Shown here in pieces: positions 49,671 through 58,849 of a DNA stretch of 64,000 nt. Where the stretch lies: NCBI GenBank assembly GCA_963727755.1, contig CAVSHN010000008.1, forward strand, positions 124,001-188,000, read 5' to 3'. The first letter of the stretch is position 1. Every line of letters begins with the position of its first letter. The notes beneath the pieces are model-generated. The model was not told the DNA's origin and did not search any database. It saw nothing but the letters and a program-made list of their open reading frames with translations. Origin of the DNA: DASYAN01 sp963727755 (GTDB lineage Bacteria; Chloroflexota; Ktedonobacteria; Ktedonobacterales; Ktedonobacteraceae). The translations under genes and the position numbers were made by a program.

Positions 49671-51179
49671 TCAATGGGTTAACAACTCGCGACGCAACAG
49701 TTTACCAGATGTATTGCGCGGCAGATGATCGACAAGATAGATAGCGCTGGGTATCTTGTAGCGGGCCAGATACTGACTGGCATAGGCAAGCAGAGCTTCG
49801 GGGACAACATCATGGCCAGCCTGCAGACGTACAAAAGCAATCGGGACCTGTCCCCATTGTTCGTCAGCCTGTCCACAGACCCCAGCGTCGGCCACATCTG
49901 GGTGACTGAGCAAAACAGACTCAATCTCGGCCGGGTAGACATTCTCTCCGCCCGAAATGATCAAGTCACTGCGCCGATCCAAGACATAGAGATAGCCTTC
50001 TTCATCGAGATAACCAATATCGCCCGTACAGAACCACCCATCACGAATAACCTCTGCTGTAGCTTCGGGACGATCAGCGTATCCCTGCGTAATGCTTGGT
50101 CCTTTCAGATAGATCGTCCCTAGTTCGCCTACAGATGCTGATCGATCCTCATTGAGCAGGAGAAGCTGGACTTGCGGGAGTGGACGGCCCACCGAGCCAA
50201 GTTTACGCAATGCATCTGCTGGCACAAGCGTTACCGCCTGTGAGCATGCCTCGGTAAGCCCATAGGTTTGCACAACAGGAATAGCGCGTGCTACGCAATC
50301 CTCCAGCAGGGAACGAGAAGCTGGTCCACCACCCAGCAAGACACAGCGCAGAGTCGATGGATACTGTCTTTGGCTTTTACTCTCATCAAGCATACGCTGA
50401 AGCATCACCGCAACTACTGAGATGATCGTGACATGTTCCTCGCAGATTGCCCTGTTGACGACAGCAGCATCAAACTTTTCGTGCAGGATAACACTGATAC
50501 CATAGATAACACTGCGGAAGAGAATAGACAGACCCCCAATATGAAAGAGCGGTAGACAAGCCAACCAGCAATCATCGCGGTGGTAACCAAGATTAAGGGC
50601 AGAACCTACTGCATTCCACCATTGCATGCCATAGGTAACAATAACCCCTTTAGGATTGCCAGTTGTACCAGAGGTATACATAATAGCCTGGGTCGCGCCG
50701 AGATCGATCAAGCTGTGTAATAGAACATTGGGATCTCCATCAGAGCCTTCGAGCACAATGTCGCAACTTTCAGGTTCTACCAGCAATGTTCCCTGGATCA
50801 GTTGAGGCATAGCTTGTACGATATCTGTAGCATTTTTTTGATGCAATATATCGCTCAGAAGGTGTGATGCTTGTACATCTCTTATTTGCCATTCAAGCTC
50901 CTTATAGGTCAAGCGCGTATTGAAGGGAACAAAGATCGCTCTGAGACGAGTTAAAGCATGAACGGTAACAACATAGGGCAGACCGTTTGCCGCAAGCAGC
51001 GCAACACGCTTTCCCTGGCACACACCAACTGTAGCCAATTGTCTGGCAAGACAAGTTACCCGTTGATCCAGTTCGGCGAAGGACCAGCGAACCTCACCAC
51101 ACTGGATTGCCAGATGATGCGGGATATTCTCAGCGCAACGTGCTAGCCAATCCGGAAGATGCATGTTAGATGTATCCAT
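49671..51179 (-). CDS. menE: o-Succinylbenzoate--CoA ligase
   Basis: Acyl-CoA synthetase of the ANL family activating o-succinylbenzoate in menaquinone synthesis. Motifs: YTSGTTGNPKGVIVTYG (P-loop), QTYGLTEACSQ, GWFCTGDIGYLDEEGYLYVLDRRSDLIISGGENVYPAEIE and the lysine in PRNTSGKLLRREL. 502 residues, intact. The assignment as MenE, not a generic fatty-acyl ligase, rests on the menC gene 24 bases upstream in the same direction. Confidence 0.85.
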   Translation of the reverse strand: MDTSNMHLPDWLARCAENIPHHLAIQCGEVRWSFAELDQRVTCLARQLATVGVCQGKRVALLAANGLPYVVTVHALTRLRAIFVPFNTRLTYKELEWQIRDVQASHLLSDILHQKNATDIVQAMPQLIQGTLLVEPESCDIVLEGSDGDPNVLLHSLIDLGATQAIMYTSGTTGNPKGVIVTYGMQWWNAVGSALNLGYHRDDCWLACLPLFHIGGLSILFRSVIYGISVILHEKFDAAVVNRAICEEHVTIISVVAVMLQRMLDESKSQRQYPSTLRCVLLGGGPASRSLLEDCVARAIPVVQTYGLTEACSQAVTLVPADALRKLGSVGRPLPQVQLLLLNEDRSASVGELGTIYLKGPSITQGYADRPEATAEVIRDGWFCTGDIGYLDEEGYLYVLDRRSDLIISGGENVYPAEIESVLLSHPDVADAGVCGQADEQWGQVPIAFVRLQAGHDVVPEALLAYASQYLARYKIPSAIYLVDHLPRNTSGKLLRRELLTH

Positions 51180-51203
51180 AACGAACTATTTCCCCACTCC
51201 ATT

Positions 51204-52299
51204 TCAGAGTGCGATCCTAGCTTGAACGGCGTCGAAGCGCGATTTGTAGCCCGGTAAGGATTGAAACAATAGGTCATGCTCCAACATGTGCAGCGTAGCC
51301 AAACCGCACTCTAGGGTAATTTCAGGAGATGCCGCAACGAGATTCACTAAGGATTCGATGCCAATGGCCGTTTCAAAGACACTAGTAATCACACACTGCA
51401 CGCCCTGTTCCCAAGCTTCCTCGATGATTTGTCGGCTAACCTTTAACCCTCCAATGATTTGTGGCTTAAGAATTAGCACATCGGCTGCCTGACTTGCAAG
51501 AACGCGACGAGCGCTTGTCAGATCAGATACTGCTTCATCTGCCGCAATAGGAACAGCAACCGCTTGCCTAAGATTGTGCATACCTCTCAGATCGCTAGCT
51601 TTGAGCGGTTGCTCAACATACTGGATATCTAGGGGAGCACACATAGTAAGTATAGTACATGCTTGATCAAAGTCCCATGCCTCGTTAGCATCCAGACGCA
51701 GGTGAATGGTAGGCCCAATGGCCTCGCGAACCGCGTGTACGCGTTCAATATCTGCTTTTATCCCCATGCCAAGCTTAAGTTTTAGGCAACCAAAGCCAGT
51801 TGTAGTTGCAGCTTTGGCAGCATCCACTGCATCACCTATAGATGATGCTCCAATTACAGCATTGACATGAATAGGCAGTGATGGGGAGATATTTCTATGG
51901 AAACGAGCTGCATGAGACTGAGACCGTTGAATTAACAATTCACTCATGCTGCACCGTTGAACCTGTCGCAGCGCATTCGAGCAATGCCATTTCCAATCCA
52001 CAAACAGTCGAAGGGGATAGGATACCTACAACTCTATACAGATCATCCAGTGCTTCATCTGGTCTCTTACCCAGAAGATCGTTAACGACTGGAGATTGGT
52101 CAAGTGCTCTAAGCGCGTCACTGAGAGGCTCACCGCCGAAGTCGGGCAGGGGCGCAATCTCGCCAATTCCGGTAATACCTTCTGCCGTGAAGACCTCAAC
52201 AATCGCCCCTTCGCGTATGACCCAAGTCCCGTGAGCAGTAGTAAAAGGGCTGCATAGAGGTATACAATATGGCCAGATTCTAAAAGCAGATGAATGCAA
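51204..52299 (-). CDS. menC: o-Succinylbenzoate synthase, frameshifted
   Basis: Enolase-superfamily enzyme dehydrating SHCHC to o-succinylbenzoate. The N-terminal cap (PLCSPFTTAHG, GIGEIAPLPDFGGE) reads from TTG 52299. After a frame change near 51950 the barrel follows: CLKLKLGMG with the catalytic lysine, LRLDANEAW, YVEQPLKASDL, PIAADEAVSD as metal ligands, and ILKPQIIGG with the second lysine. About 364 residues joined, normal. The slip sits at CAGCATGAGTGAATTG. It forms an operon with menE. Confidence 0.85.
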
Positions 52300-52425
52300 C
52301 TAACCACCCCTACACCAGTTATGGAGCAGTACTGATCGTTTTATCCTCTTCTTCTCGCACATGCTGTAGCGATGAGAATGCAACTAACCAAGAGGCTGCT
52401 CTGGACTTATTATCACCTCCGCCTC

Positions 52426-53825
52426 GTAAAACCCCTGGCTTTAGCCATGGGGATACAAGAGGCGTTCCTTGTTTGGGGCTGGGGCACCGGGGTACCCTTT
52501 CTGCATGAAAGAATGTTCACTTTCTTCTCCTGTACGATGAATATTTGTCTATTGACATATGCGATATAATATACCTATATCCTTGCAAAGGAAGAAGGCA
52601 GTGAGTAAGACAAAGCGGGCATACAAGTATCGGTTCTATCCGACCGACGGACAAAAGCGTATCCTTGCGCAAACGTTCGGATGTTGTCGCTTTGTGTACA
52701 ATTGGGGCCTCAGCACCCGTAAAACTGCCTACTTCCAACATGGTCGAAAGCTGACCTACAACGACCTCTCGGCCATGCTTCCCAACTTGAAGAAAGAGTA
52801 TCCCTGGCTCGCCGATGTCTCCTCTGTCCCCGTTCAGCAATCCCTTCGTCATCTGGACCGTGCCTACAAAAACTTCTTCGAGGGACGTGCTAAGTATCCC
52901 ACCTTCAAGAAAAGGCGAAATACCCAATCAGCAACCTATGCCTCTAACGCCTTCACCTGGGAAGATGGTCAGCTTACCCTTGCCAAAATGGATGAGCCTC
53001 TCGCGATCACCTTTCATTGAGCCTTGCCCAATGATAAGAAACCGTCCTCGGTCACCATCTCCAAGGACAGTGCCAACCGCTACTTTGTCTCGATGCTCGT
53101 AGAAGAGGAGATCACACCTTTGCCAGTTGTGAATGCACAAGTAGGCCTGGACCTGGGCTTGAAATCGATGGTGATCCTCTCCACTGGTGAGGCTGTTGGC
53201 AATCCCAAGTTCTATGCCCGTGATGAGAAGAGGCTGGCCAAAGCCCAACGTCGGCATGCGAAAAAGAAAAAAGGCGGAAACAACAGAGAGAAAGCACGTC
53301 GTAAGGTTGCACGTGTGCATGCCCGTATCAATGACCGTAGGCGAGACTACCAGCACAAACTCTCCACACGCATCGTCAAACGAAAACCAAGTGATCTGCG
53401 TAGAGAGTCTGGCCGTCAAGAACATGGTCAAAAACCACTGTTTGGCAAAAGCTATCAGTGATGTGGGATGGGGTGAGTTTTGTCCGCCAACTGGAATACA
53501 AGAGCCAGTGGTACGGACGAACCCTCGTCAAAATTGATCGTTGGTATCCATCGAGTAAAACGTGCTATGACTGCAAGCATGTGGTAGAAGACCTCCCACT
53601 GGATGTGCGTGCATGGGTCTGCCCGAAATGTGGCGTTTGGCACGACCGGGATCTCAACGCAAGTAGAAATATTCTGGCCGAGGGGCTCTCGGTGTCGGCC
53701 TGTGGAGGAGGTGTCAGACCTGCTCGGGCGAAAGCTCGCACGGGCAACCCCCAACGAAGCAGGAAAGCTCATTCGTGAGGCTGAGAAGCCCCCGACTTTA
53801 GTCGTGGGGAGATGTCACAAGTCAT
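52426..53825 (+). mobile_element. IS200/IS605-type element with decayed tnpB
   Basis: Hairpins CCCCTGGC-TTTA-GCCATGGGG at 52432-52452 and CCCCCGAC-TTTA-GTCGTGGGG at 53789-53809 frame the element. They are the same design as the iscB-element ends, which suggests that one transposase could move both. It sits between menC and a broken methyltransferase. A guide RNA (reRNA) would be expected to overlap the 3' end of tnpB, about 53650-53825. Confidence 0.72.
52601..53778 (+). pseudogene. tnpB: TnpB RNA-guided nuclease, with nonsense and frameshifts
   Basis: N-terminal domain TKRAYKYRFYPTDGQKRILAQTFGCCRFVYNWGL, then FKKRRNTQSATYASNAF. An in-frame TGA at 53018-53020 stands where FHW is usual (probably TGG). 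RuvC-I VGLDLGLKSMVILSTGE, the arginine helix, then frame changes near 53385 and 53480 around RuvC-II ICVESLAVKNMVKN. The last frame has KIDRWYPSSKTCYDCKHV, CPKCGVWHDRDLNASRNIL (zinc finger and RuvC-III) and a tail. All catalytic residues can be traced, but three lesions, one a substitution, mark it as dead. GTG 52601 has GGAAGAAGG upstream. Confidence 0.85.
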
Positions 53826-53865
53826 GAGAGCAACCTCCACAAGGCAACCCTATTGCCAGTAATCA

Positions 53866-54773
53866 TCACCGGAAGGGCCGTTGCCCGTAAGCAACGTAAA
53901 CAATGAAAGAACTTCGATGCTCTTCACACTCCTTAAACATATCCTCAAGGAGACCATCATACTCTTGAGAACTAACACCTACCTGTTGAAGGACTAATGG
54001 CTTCATAGCAAGACATACGGCACGCATATTTGCCGCAGTTGTCATTCCAAGGCGACTTCCCCATTGACCAATGGGCAAAGAAAACACCTCAGCTTTAGTA
54101 TTTATCAGTCCTGCAAGGCGTAAAAATATCTCGATCTGTCTAACCTCAGTAGGATCAATACCACTCTTTTGACAGGCAGTAATGATCCAATTCTGCAGTT
54201 GAGTACAGGATGGACCAGCATTTTGAAAGGTACAGTCTGGCTGAACCAACTAGACCATCCCACCAGGACGAGTGACTCGTACCAGCTCATTTACCACTTG
54301 ATGCCAGCCAGTGCTAGGAATAGCATAACCAAGTGATCGTTGGTGAACAAAATCAAATTGAAAGGGAGAGAAAGGCAAACCTTTCAAGGCGTCCGCCATC
54401 ACAAATTGGTAGTTGCTCGGATTGATTGATCCAGTTGGTCTCTGGCGCCTCGAATATGTCAAGGCCAATCACGTTTGCCTCAGGGAACGCCTGAGCCATT
54501 TTCCTGAGCCCAGCGACCTGTTCCACATCCGACATCCAGCATATTTCTCGATCGCTTGATTGGAGCACGATAAATTCCTGACATCGCCTGACGTAATAGG
54601 TAATGCTGAAAATCCAGCCGATTCGCTTCTTCCCTATTCCAAGGCAGAATATAGGGATGATCGGTAGGCAAATGGCGGCTAGCAACAGTCTCCTCCCAAG
54701 CATTAGCAGGAGAAGATTCATCAGGAGAAACGAGCGTAGTACGTCTTTGACGCCTCAGCAAATATTGGTTCAT
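53866..54773 (-). pseudogene. SAM-dependent methyltransferase, broken
   Basis: Class I methyltransferase of about 300 residues in pieces: RSRNMLDVGCGTGRWA (SAM loop) from ATG 54773; then, after a frame change near 54485, FPEANVIGLDIFEAPE; after another near 54420, YQFVMADALKGLPFSPFQFDFVHQRSLGYAIPSTGWHQVVNELVRVTRPGGMV; an in-frame TAG at 54250 (probably GAG); then LVQPDC and a helical C-terminus. Two indels plus a stop substitution favour decay. It lies just downstream of the tnpB element. Substrate unknown. Confidence 0.75.
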
Positions 54774-55147
54774 ATGTACGCACCTCGTGTCGTCTAGTCA
54801 TAATTACGCGAAGCCACAAATTCCCTAAAGCACGTCCCTAACTACTTCCCGTCTGCCATCGCAAGCAGTTTCGCTAATTTGCATATCGCTTAGCGATGGC
54901 TACTCTTGTGTAAAGGGGACTAATGTTATGGTAAAGGTTATATTCAACACCTGTCAAGCTATTTGTATAAAGAGCCGCTTAAATTGGTATAAAGAAATAG
55001 TTAAAATTGCCCACACACAAAAGAGGTACCAAGATGTTGCATGCCTTTGCTATAATTATAGGACCTATGTTATCATACTATTAGGTAGAGACATTGACCC
55101 ATCACCATTGATTCTTCGCTAAAGAGCAGAGAAGGGGGCAATCACCG
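54774..55147. other. Intergenic region before DUF3467 module B
   Basis: About 370 bases with AT-rich promoter-like sequence before 55148 (for example TATAATTATAGG near 55051). A 64-codon ORF at 54928-55122 has no coding character and is not called. Confidence 0.5.
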
Positions 55148-55486
55148 ATGGCAGAAGAGCAAGAAAAACCAGCCTGTAAGCAAACCTACGGATTCCTCAC
55201 TGGAGAGGAAGACCTGCCAACTTATTACGTCAATATGGTGAATATTCGCACAAGTCTTGAGGATTTTTTCTTGACGTTTGGTACGGTCGTTCCCACTCAT
55301 TACGTAGAAGATCCAGAAGAGCTAGACAACCTCAAAGTCCGCCCACTATTTCGCTGCGCTATGTCACGATCGAGAGCCCAGGACCTCATTAGATTACTGA
55401 CGCAATGTTATGAGCATCAAACGACTCTCATTGAGGAATTGCAAGATGCTCCAACAATACACGATGCTCCAGGAAGGAGAGATTAA
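55148..55486 (+). CDS. DUF3467-like protein (module B)
   Basis: 112 residues related to the protein at 7056-7361: TYYVNMVNIRTSLEDFFLTFGTVVPTHYV against PYVNALSIQSGVDDFFVTVGAVVPPE, and PLFRCAMSRSRAQDLIRLLTQCYEHQ against PLFRFVLSRSNVEQFIALLQEQYENQ. Function unknown. ATG 55148 has GAAGGGGG upstream. It heads a tight three-gene set; the next ATG follows one base after its stop. Confidence 0.68.
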   Translation: MAEEQEKPACKQTYGFLTGEEDLPTYYVNMVNIRTSLEDFFLTFGTVVPTHYVEDPEELDNLKVRPLFRCAMSRSRAQDLIRLLTQCYEHQTTLIEELQDAPTIHDAPGRRD

Positions 55487-55487
55487 C

Positions 55488-55883
55488 ATGGCATTATCAG
55501 CAGAAAATACTTATGACTTCCAGAAAGATCCAAAATCCGAGAACACAGTAGATATCTATCGAGCAGATAATACAGGCATGGAGCTTAAAAGCCGTGTCAA
55601 GCCAAATACCAAGATTACCATCTCCAATCCCGATACTACTGCCGTAGTGATCCGACCTTTCACTATAACCTTTGAACATTCAGAAACAGAAGATGAATAT
55701 ATGGCTACTAGCAGTATATCCAACGGATTTGAACTCGAAGCGACACCCAGCCAAGCACGAGAAAGTTATCTCAGATCTCTTGTTGACGATCTTGTTTGGC
55801 TTCAAAAACATAAAGAAGAACTTTCCCCCTCAATACTTGAAGAGCTTCATCTTTTGCAACAGTATATACAAATTGTGCAGTGA
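55488..55883 (+). CDS. Small protein of unknown family (module B, middle gene)
   Basis: 131 residues. A strand-rich first half (VKPNTKITISNPDTTAVVIRPFTITFEHSE) and a helical C-terminus (RESYLRSLVDDLVWLQKHKEELSPSILEELHLLQQYI). I do not recognise it, and see no similarity to the middle gene of module A beyond an acidic, helical end. GGAAGGAGA lies nine bases before ATG 55488. The helical tail could bind the product of the next gene, which starts six bases after the stop. Confidence 0.5.
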   Translation: MALSAENTYDFQKDPKSENTVDIYRADNTGMELKSRVKPNTKITISNPDTTAVVIRPFTITFEHSETEDEYMATSSISNGFELEATPSQARESYLRSLVDDLVWLQKHKEELSPSILEELHLLQQYIQIVQ

Positions 55884-55889
55884 GTATAC

Positions 55890-56264
55890 ATGGGTACATC
55901 AGTTAAAGATCTGGAATATCTCCTGCAAAGAGTTCTCGGATGTGAACGCGACGAAACCAGGGACCACATTTACTACACCCTTAGAGTGAATGGCAGAATA
56001 GTAGCGAGAACAAAGTGCTCACACTCCTGGCGTGGTAATAAGCAACTTTCTGACTCAATACTTAGTAAGATAGCAGGACAGATGCAATGCTCAAATAAGA
56101 CGTGGAAAGCACTCCTCCTAGGTAGTGCAACAAAAGAAGACTACTTAAAGAATTGTTTGAAAAAGGACATATCACTCAGGAGGAGTCCAATAGTCTTTGC
56201 GAAAACAAGTGAGTTTTGTCGACTCATCTCTGATACTACAATACCATCATTACAGAAAGATTGA
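55890..56264 (+). CDS. HicA/YcfA-like protein, tentative toxin
   Basis: 124 residues: VKDLEYLLQRVLG, then DETRDHIYYTLRVNGRIVARTKCSHSW with the D-H-x-Y and S-H positions seen in HicA-like dsRNA-binding proteins, and a C-terminal half SDSILSKIAGQMQCSNKTWKALLLGSATKEDYL found in longer members, as I recall. HicA toxins cut mRNA using a conserved histidine. Its place as third gene behind a DUF3467 protein mirrors the PIN gene of module A. The family call is moderate to weak. Confidence 0.45.
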   Translation: MGTSVKDLEYLLQRVLGCERDETRDHIYYTLRVNGRIVARTKCSHSWRGNKQLSDSILSKIAGQMQCSNKTWKALLLGSATKEDYLKNCLKKDISLRRSPIVFAKTSEFCRLISDTTIPSLQKD

Positions 56265-56305
56265 GGAACTAAACCCTGCGCCAGCATCTCATCACCATCA
56301 TATGC

Positions 56306-57449
56306 ATGCTCTTACGCTTGCCATTCGCCTTACTTGATAGCATGCGCCGACCATTTATACAGCGTGCCATTTCGCACCCACGTTCCATTATGCTGATCAA
56401 GCCATGTTGCATTGGCGATTTAATCATGACAACGCCCTTGCTAGATGTGATCCAGCACAACTACCCCGATGCACGTATCACCTACGTAGCAGGAACATGG
56501 TCCAAGACCATCCCCGAACATCACCCTGCCGTCCACACAGTTATTGATTGTGGCACCCTCGGTATTCCCGGTCGCTATGAATTGAAAGACTATATGAAAA
56601 TGGCACAGCTCTTACACCGTCAGCATTTTGATCTGGCCTTCGTGCTTGATCGCTCACCCATGCTAACGCTGCTCCCCTGGCTAGCTGGCGTGCCGCGCCG
56701 CGTGGGACCAGATAGTCTTGGACGAGGCTTTTCACTCACAGACCGTGTGCCAGTCTCGACATCACGCGATCGCCTCCAACATCAGGCAGATATTTACCTG
56801 GATCTCGCACGCGCCCTAAAGCTCACCCTCAATCAACCACGCATGCGCTTTGTACCTACAACAGAAGAACGACAAAGTATCCCATCTTCCACACAGACTC
56901 AAGTAGCTGTATTCCCAGGCGGAGGCGGTAATCCTGGCATGGAGTTGACAGCTAAGCGCTGGCTCCTGGAAGGCTATCGTGAGATTGTGCGCAGGCTAGT
57001 ACAAGAGCTTGCTGTCCAGGTACTACTCATCGGTGGACGAGAGGACAGTACACTTAACGACAAGCTGTTAGATGGATTAGATGTACCAGCAGGAAGCGTG
57101 ATCAATCTAGCTGGACAGACAAATTTCGGGCAGACGGCGGCTCAGAATCGAGGCCTGTGCTCTCTTCATCGGCAACGACAGCAGTCCAATGCATCTAGCA
57201 GCCGCCGTTGGCACACCAGTTATTGCGATCTTTGGCCCAACCAGTCCTGAGGAATATGGGCCGTACCCGCTCAGCGATCCTAAACACGTCACCATCTGGC
57301 ATCATCCCACAGGGCAACCATGCTTCTTCTTAGGCAAAATGCAGTCCTGTGCCAATTGCACCTGCATGCAAGCGGTCACTATTGATGAAGTATGGAACGC
57401 AATTATGCGCCTCATTCCTCATGTCCAGAACAGCGAGGTTGCTCCGTGA
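56306..57449 (+). CDS. GT9 heptosyltransferase-like protein 1, frameshifted
   Basis: Glycosyltransferase family 9, as in ADP-heptose transferases. Here it probably adds a sugar to a surface glycan, since Chloroflexota lack classical LPS. IMLIKPCCIGDLIMTTPLLDVIQHNYPDARITYV is the N-terminal Rossmann motif. VAVFPGGGGNPGMELTAKRW begins the donor domain. After a frame change near 57130, FIGNDSSPMHLAAAVGTPVIAIFGPTSPEEYGPY completes it. About 380 residues joined. Its stop overlaps the next start (GTGA at 57446-57449). Confidence 0.8.
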
Positions 57450-58669
57450 AAACTCTGCTTCGTAGACTTATCCTTGCTCTAGTCTATCTTCTGGGAGCAC
57501 TCGGAGCCTATGTGACAAGACGACGAAGCAAGAACAGAGCAATACCAGTTCCCAGAATTCTGCTGATTCGTCCTGACCATCTTGGTGACCTAGTAATGAC
57601 GACACCCGTATTGCAAGCACTCAGGGAGCAGACTCCGAACGCACACATCACTATGATGGTTGGTCCATGGTCCAGAACGATAGTCGAGCGTCACCCTGCA
57701 CTCAACCAGCTACTCACCTGCCCATTTCCAGGTTTTCAGCGAGCGGCTCAGAAGCCATTAGAGCCCTATATAGTCCTCTTCAAAATGGCCAAGCAATTGC
57801 GTCATGAGCGCTATGATCTAGCAATCAATTTACGACCAGATTTCTGGTGGGGAGCCGCCTTGCTTTATCTGGCACACATCCCTCACCGCATAGGCTATGC
57901 AATTGCGCCAAGTACCCCATTTCTAACCCAGGCACTACCATTTCCCCCTGCTGAGCACGCAACGATCTCCAGTCTGCGTCTCACTAGTGCAGGTCTGCAA
58001 ACCCTAGGTTATCCACCACTTATAGAGCCATATACGCCCACACGCTACCCACTCCATTTCAAGCCGACAACAGAAGAACAACAATGGGTTACCCAACATC
58101 TCCTCAATGCGGGCATTAGACCAGCAGATCCAATAGTCGTCATTCACCCAGGTACAGGAGGCGATGTGAAATTGTGGCGTACCGAGGCTTGGTCACATAT
58201 TGCAAATACCCTTATGACAAAGAAAATGCTGTCCCTGCCTGCAAGAATTGTGTTAACTGGCAGTCCTAAAGAACGGCCAATACTAGAAGAAATCGCACAA
58301 GGGATGACAGTCGCCCCTCTGTCAATGACGGATATGACAGTAGGACAACTTGCAGCACTACTTGCCCATGCCCAGCTAGTACTCGGGGTAGATAACGGAC
58401 CACTCCATCTAGCAACCGCGCAGGACACTCCCACATTGCACCTATTTGGTCCTACAGACACTCATATTTTCGGACCATGGGGATCTCCAGAACAGCATGT
58501 TGTTATTGCATCAACTCAGAAATGCCCAACATGTCCTGCTATTCCCTGTGGAAGATTAGATTTCTGTCCCGAGGAATTGCCCTCGCATCCATGTGTACGA
58601 GTGATTACAGAGGAGCAGGTGGAGCAGGCGATCATGAGGATGGTGGAGAATGCAAGTTTCATTCTCTAG
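57446..58669 (+). CDS. GT9 heptosyltransferase-like protein 2
   Basis: Paralogue of the preceding gene and intact: ILLIRPDHLGDLVMTTPVLQALREQTPNAHITMMVGPWS, RIGYAI, VIHPGTGGDVKLWRTEAWSHIA and LGVDNGPLHLATAQDTPTLHLFGPTD. A hydrophobic stretch at residues 5-20 may anchor it to the membrane. I take GTG 57446 as start because it overlaps the upstream stop as GTGA, a translational-coupling arrangement. The cysteine-rich end (CPTCPAIPCG) is shared in part with its neighbour (CANCTC). 407 residues. Confidence 0.82.
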   Translation: MKTLLRRLILALVYLLGALGAYVTRRRSKNRAIPVPRILLIRPDHLGDLVMTTPVLQALREQTPNAHITMMVGPWSRTIVERHPALNQLLTCPFPGFQRAAQKPLEPYIVLFKMAKQLRHERYDLAINLRPDFWWGAALLYLAHIPHRIGYAIAPSTPFLTQALPFPPAEHATISSLRLTSAGLQTLGYPPLIEPYTPTRYPLHFKPTTEEQQWVTQHLLNAGIRPADPIVVIHPGTGGDVKLWRTEAWSHIANTLMTKKMLSLPARIVLTGSPKERPILEEIAQGMTVAPLSMTDMTVGQLAALLAHAQLVLGVDNGPLHLATAQDTPTLHLFGPTDTHIFGPWGSPEQHVVIASTQKCPTCPAIPCGRLDFCPEELPSHPCVRVITEEQVEQAIMRMVENASFIL

Positions 58670-58849
58670 AAATTTATTTTTGCCAAAACACTACTCTTAT
58701 GATAGCATTGCATGAGTACACTCACAAAAATCCGTAAAAGAGGAGAGAGCAGAAACTAGACAGGGTGGAAGATTTGGAACTTTGACCACGCCTGATCTGC
58801 TTATTGTTAGAGATGGACAGTTCTCAGATATTGGAAAGGACACAAGGAC

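Noticed and set aside
52292..52390. Direct repeat GAATGCAACTAACCA at 52292 and 52376
   Set aside because: Considered as a target duplication of the tnpB element, but both copies lie on the same side of it and this family makes no target duplications. Probably a small local duplication at the menC start.
54928..55122. 64-codon ORF upstream of the second DUF3467 gene
   Set aside because: Low-complexity translation with many C, Y and I residues, no ribosome site and no family resemblance; it sits where the promoter of the module should be.
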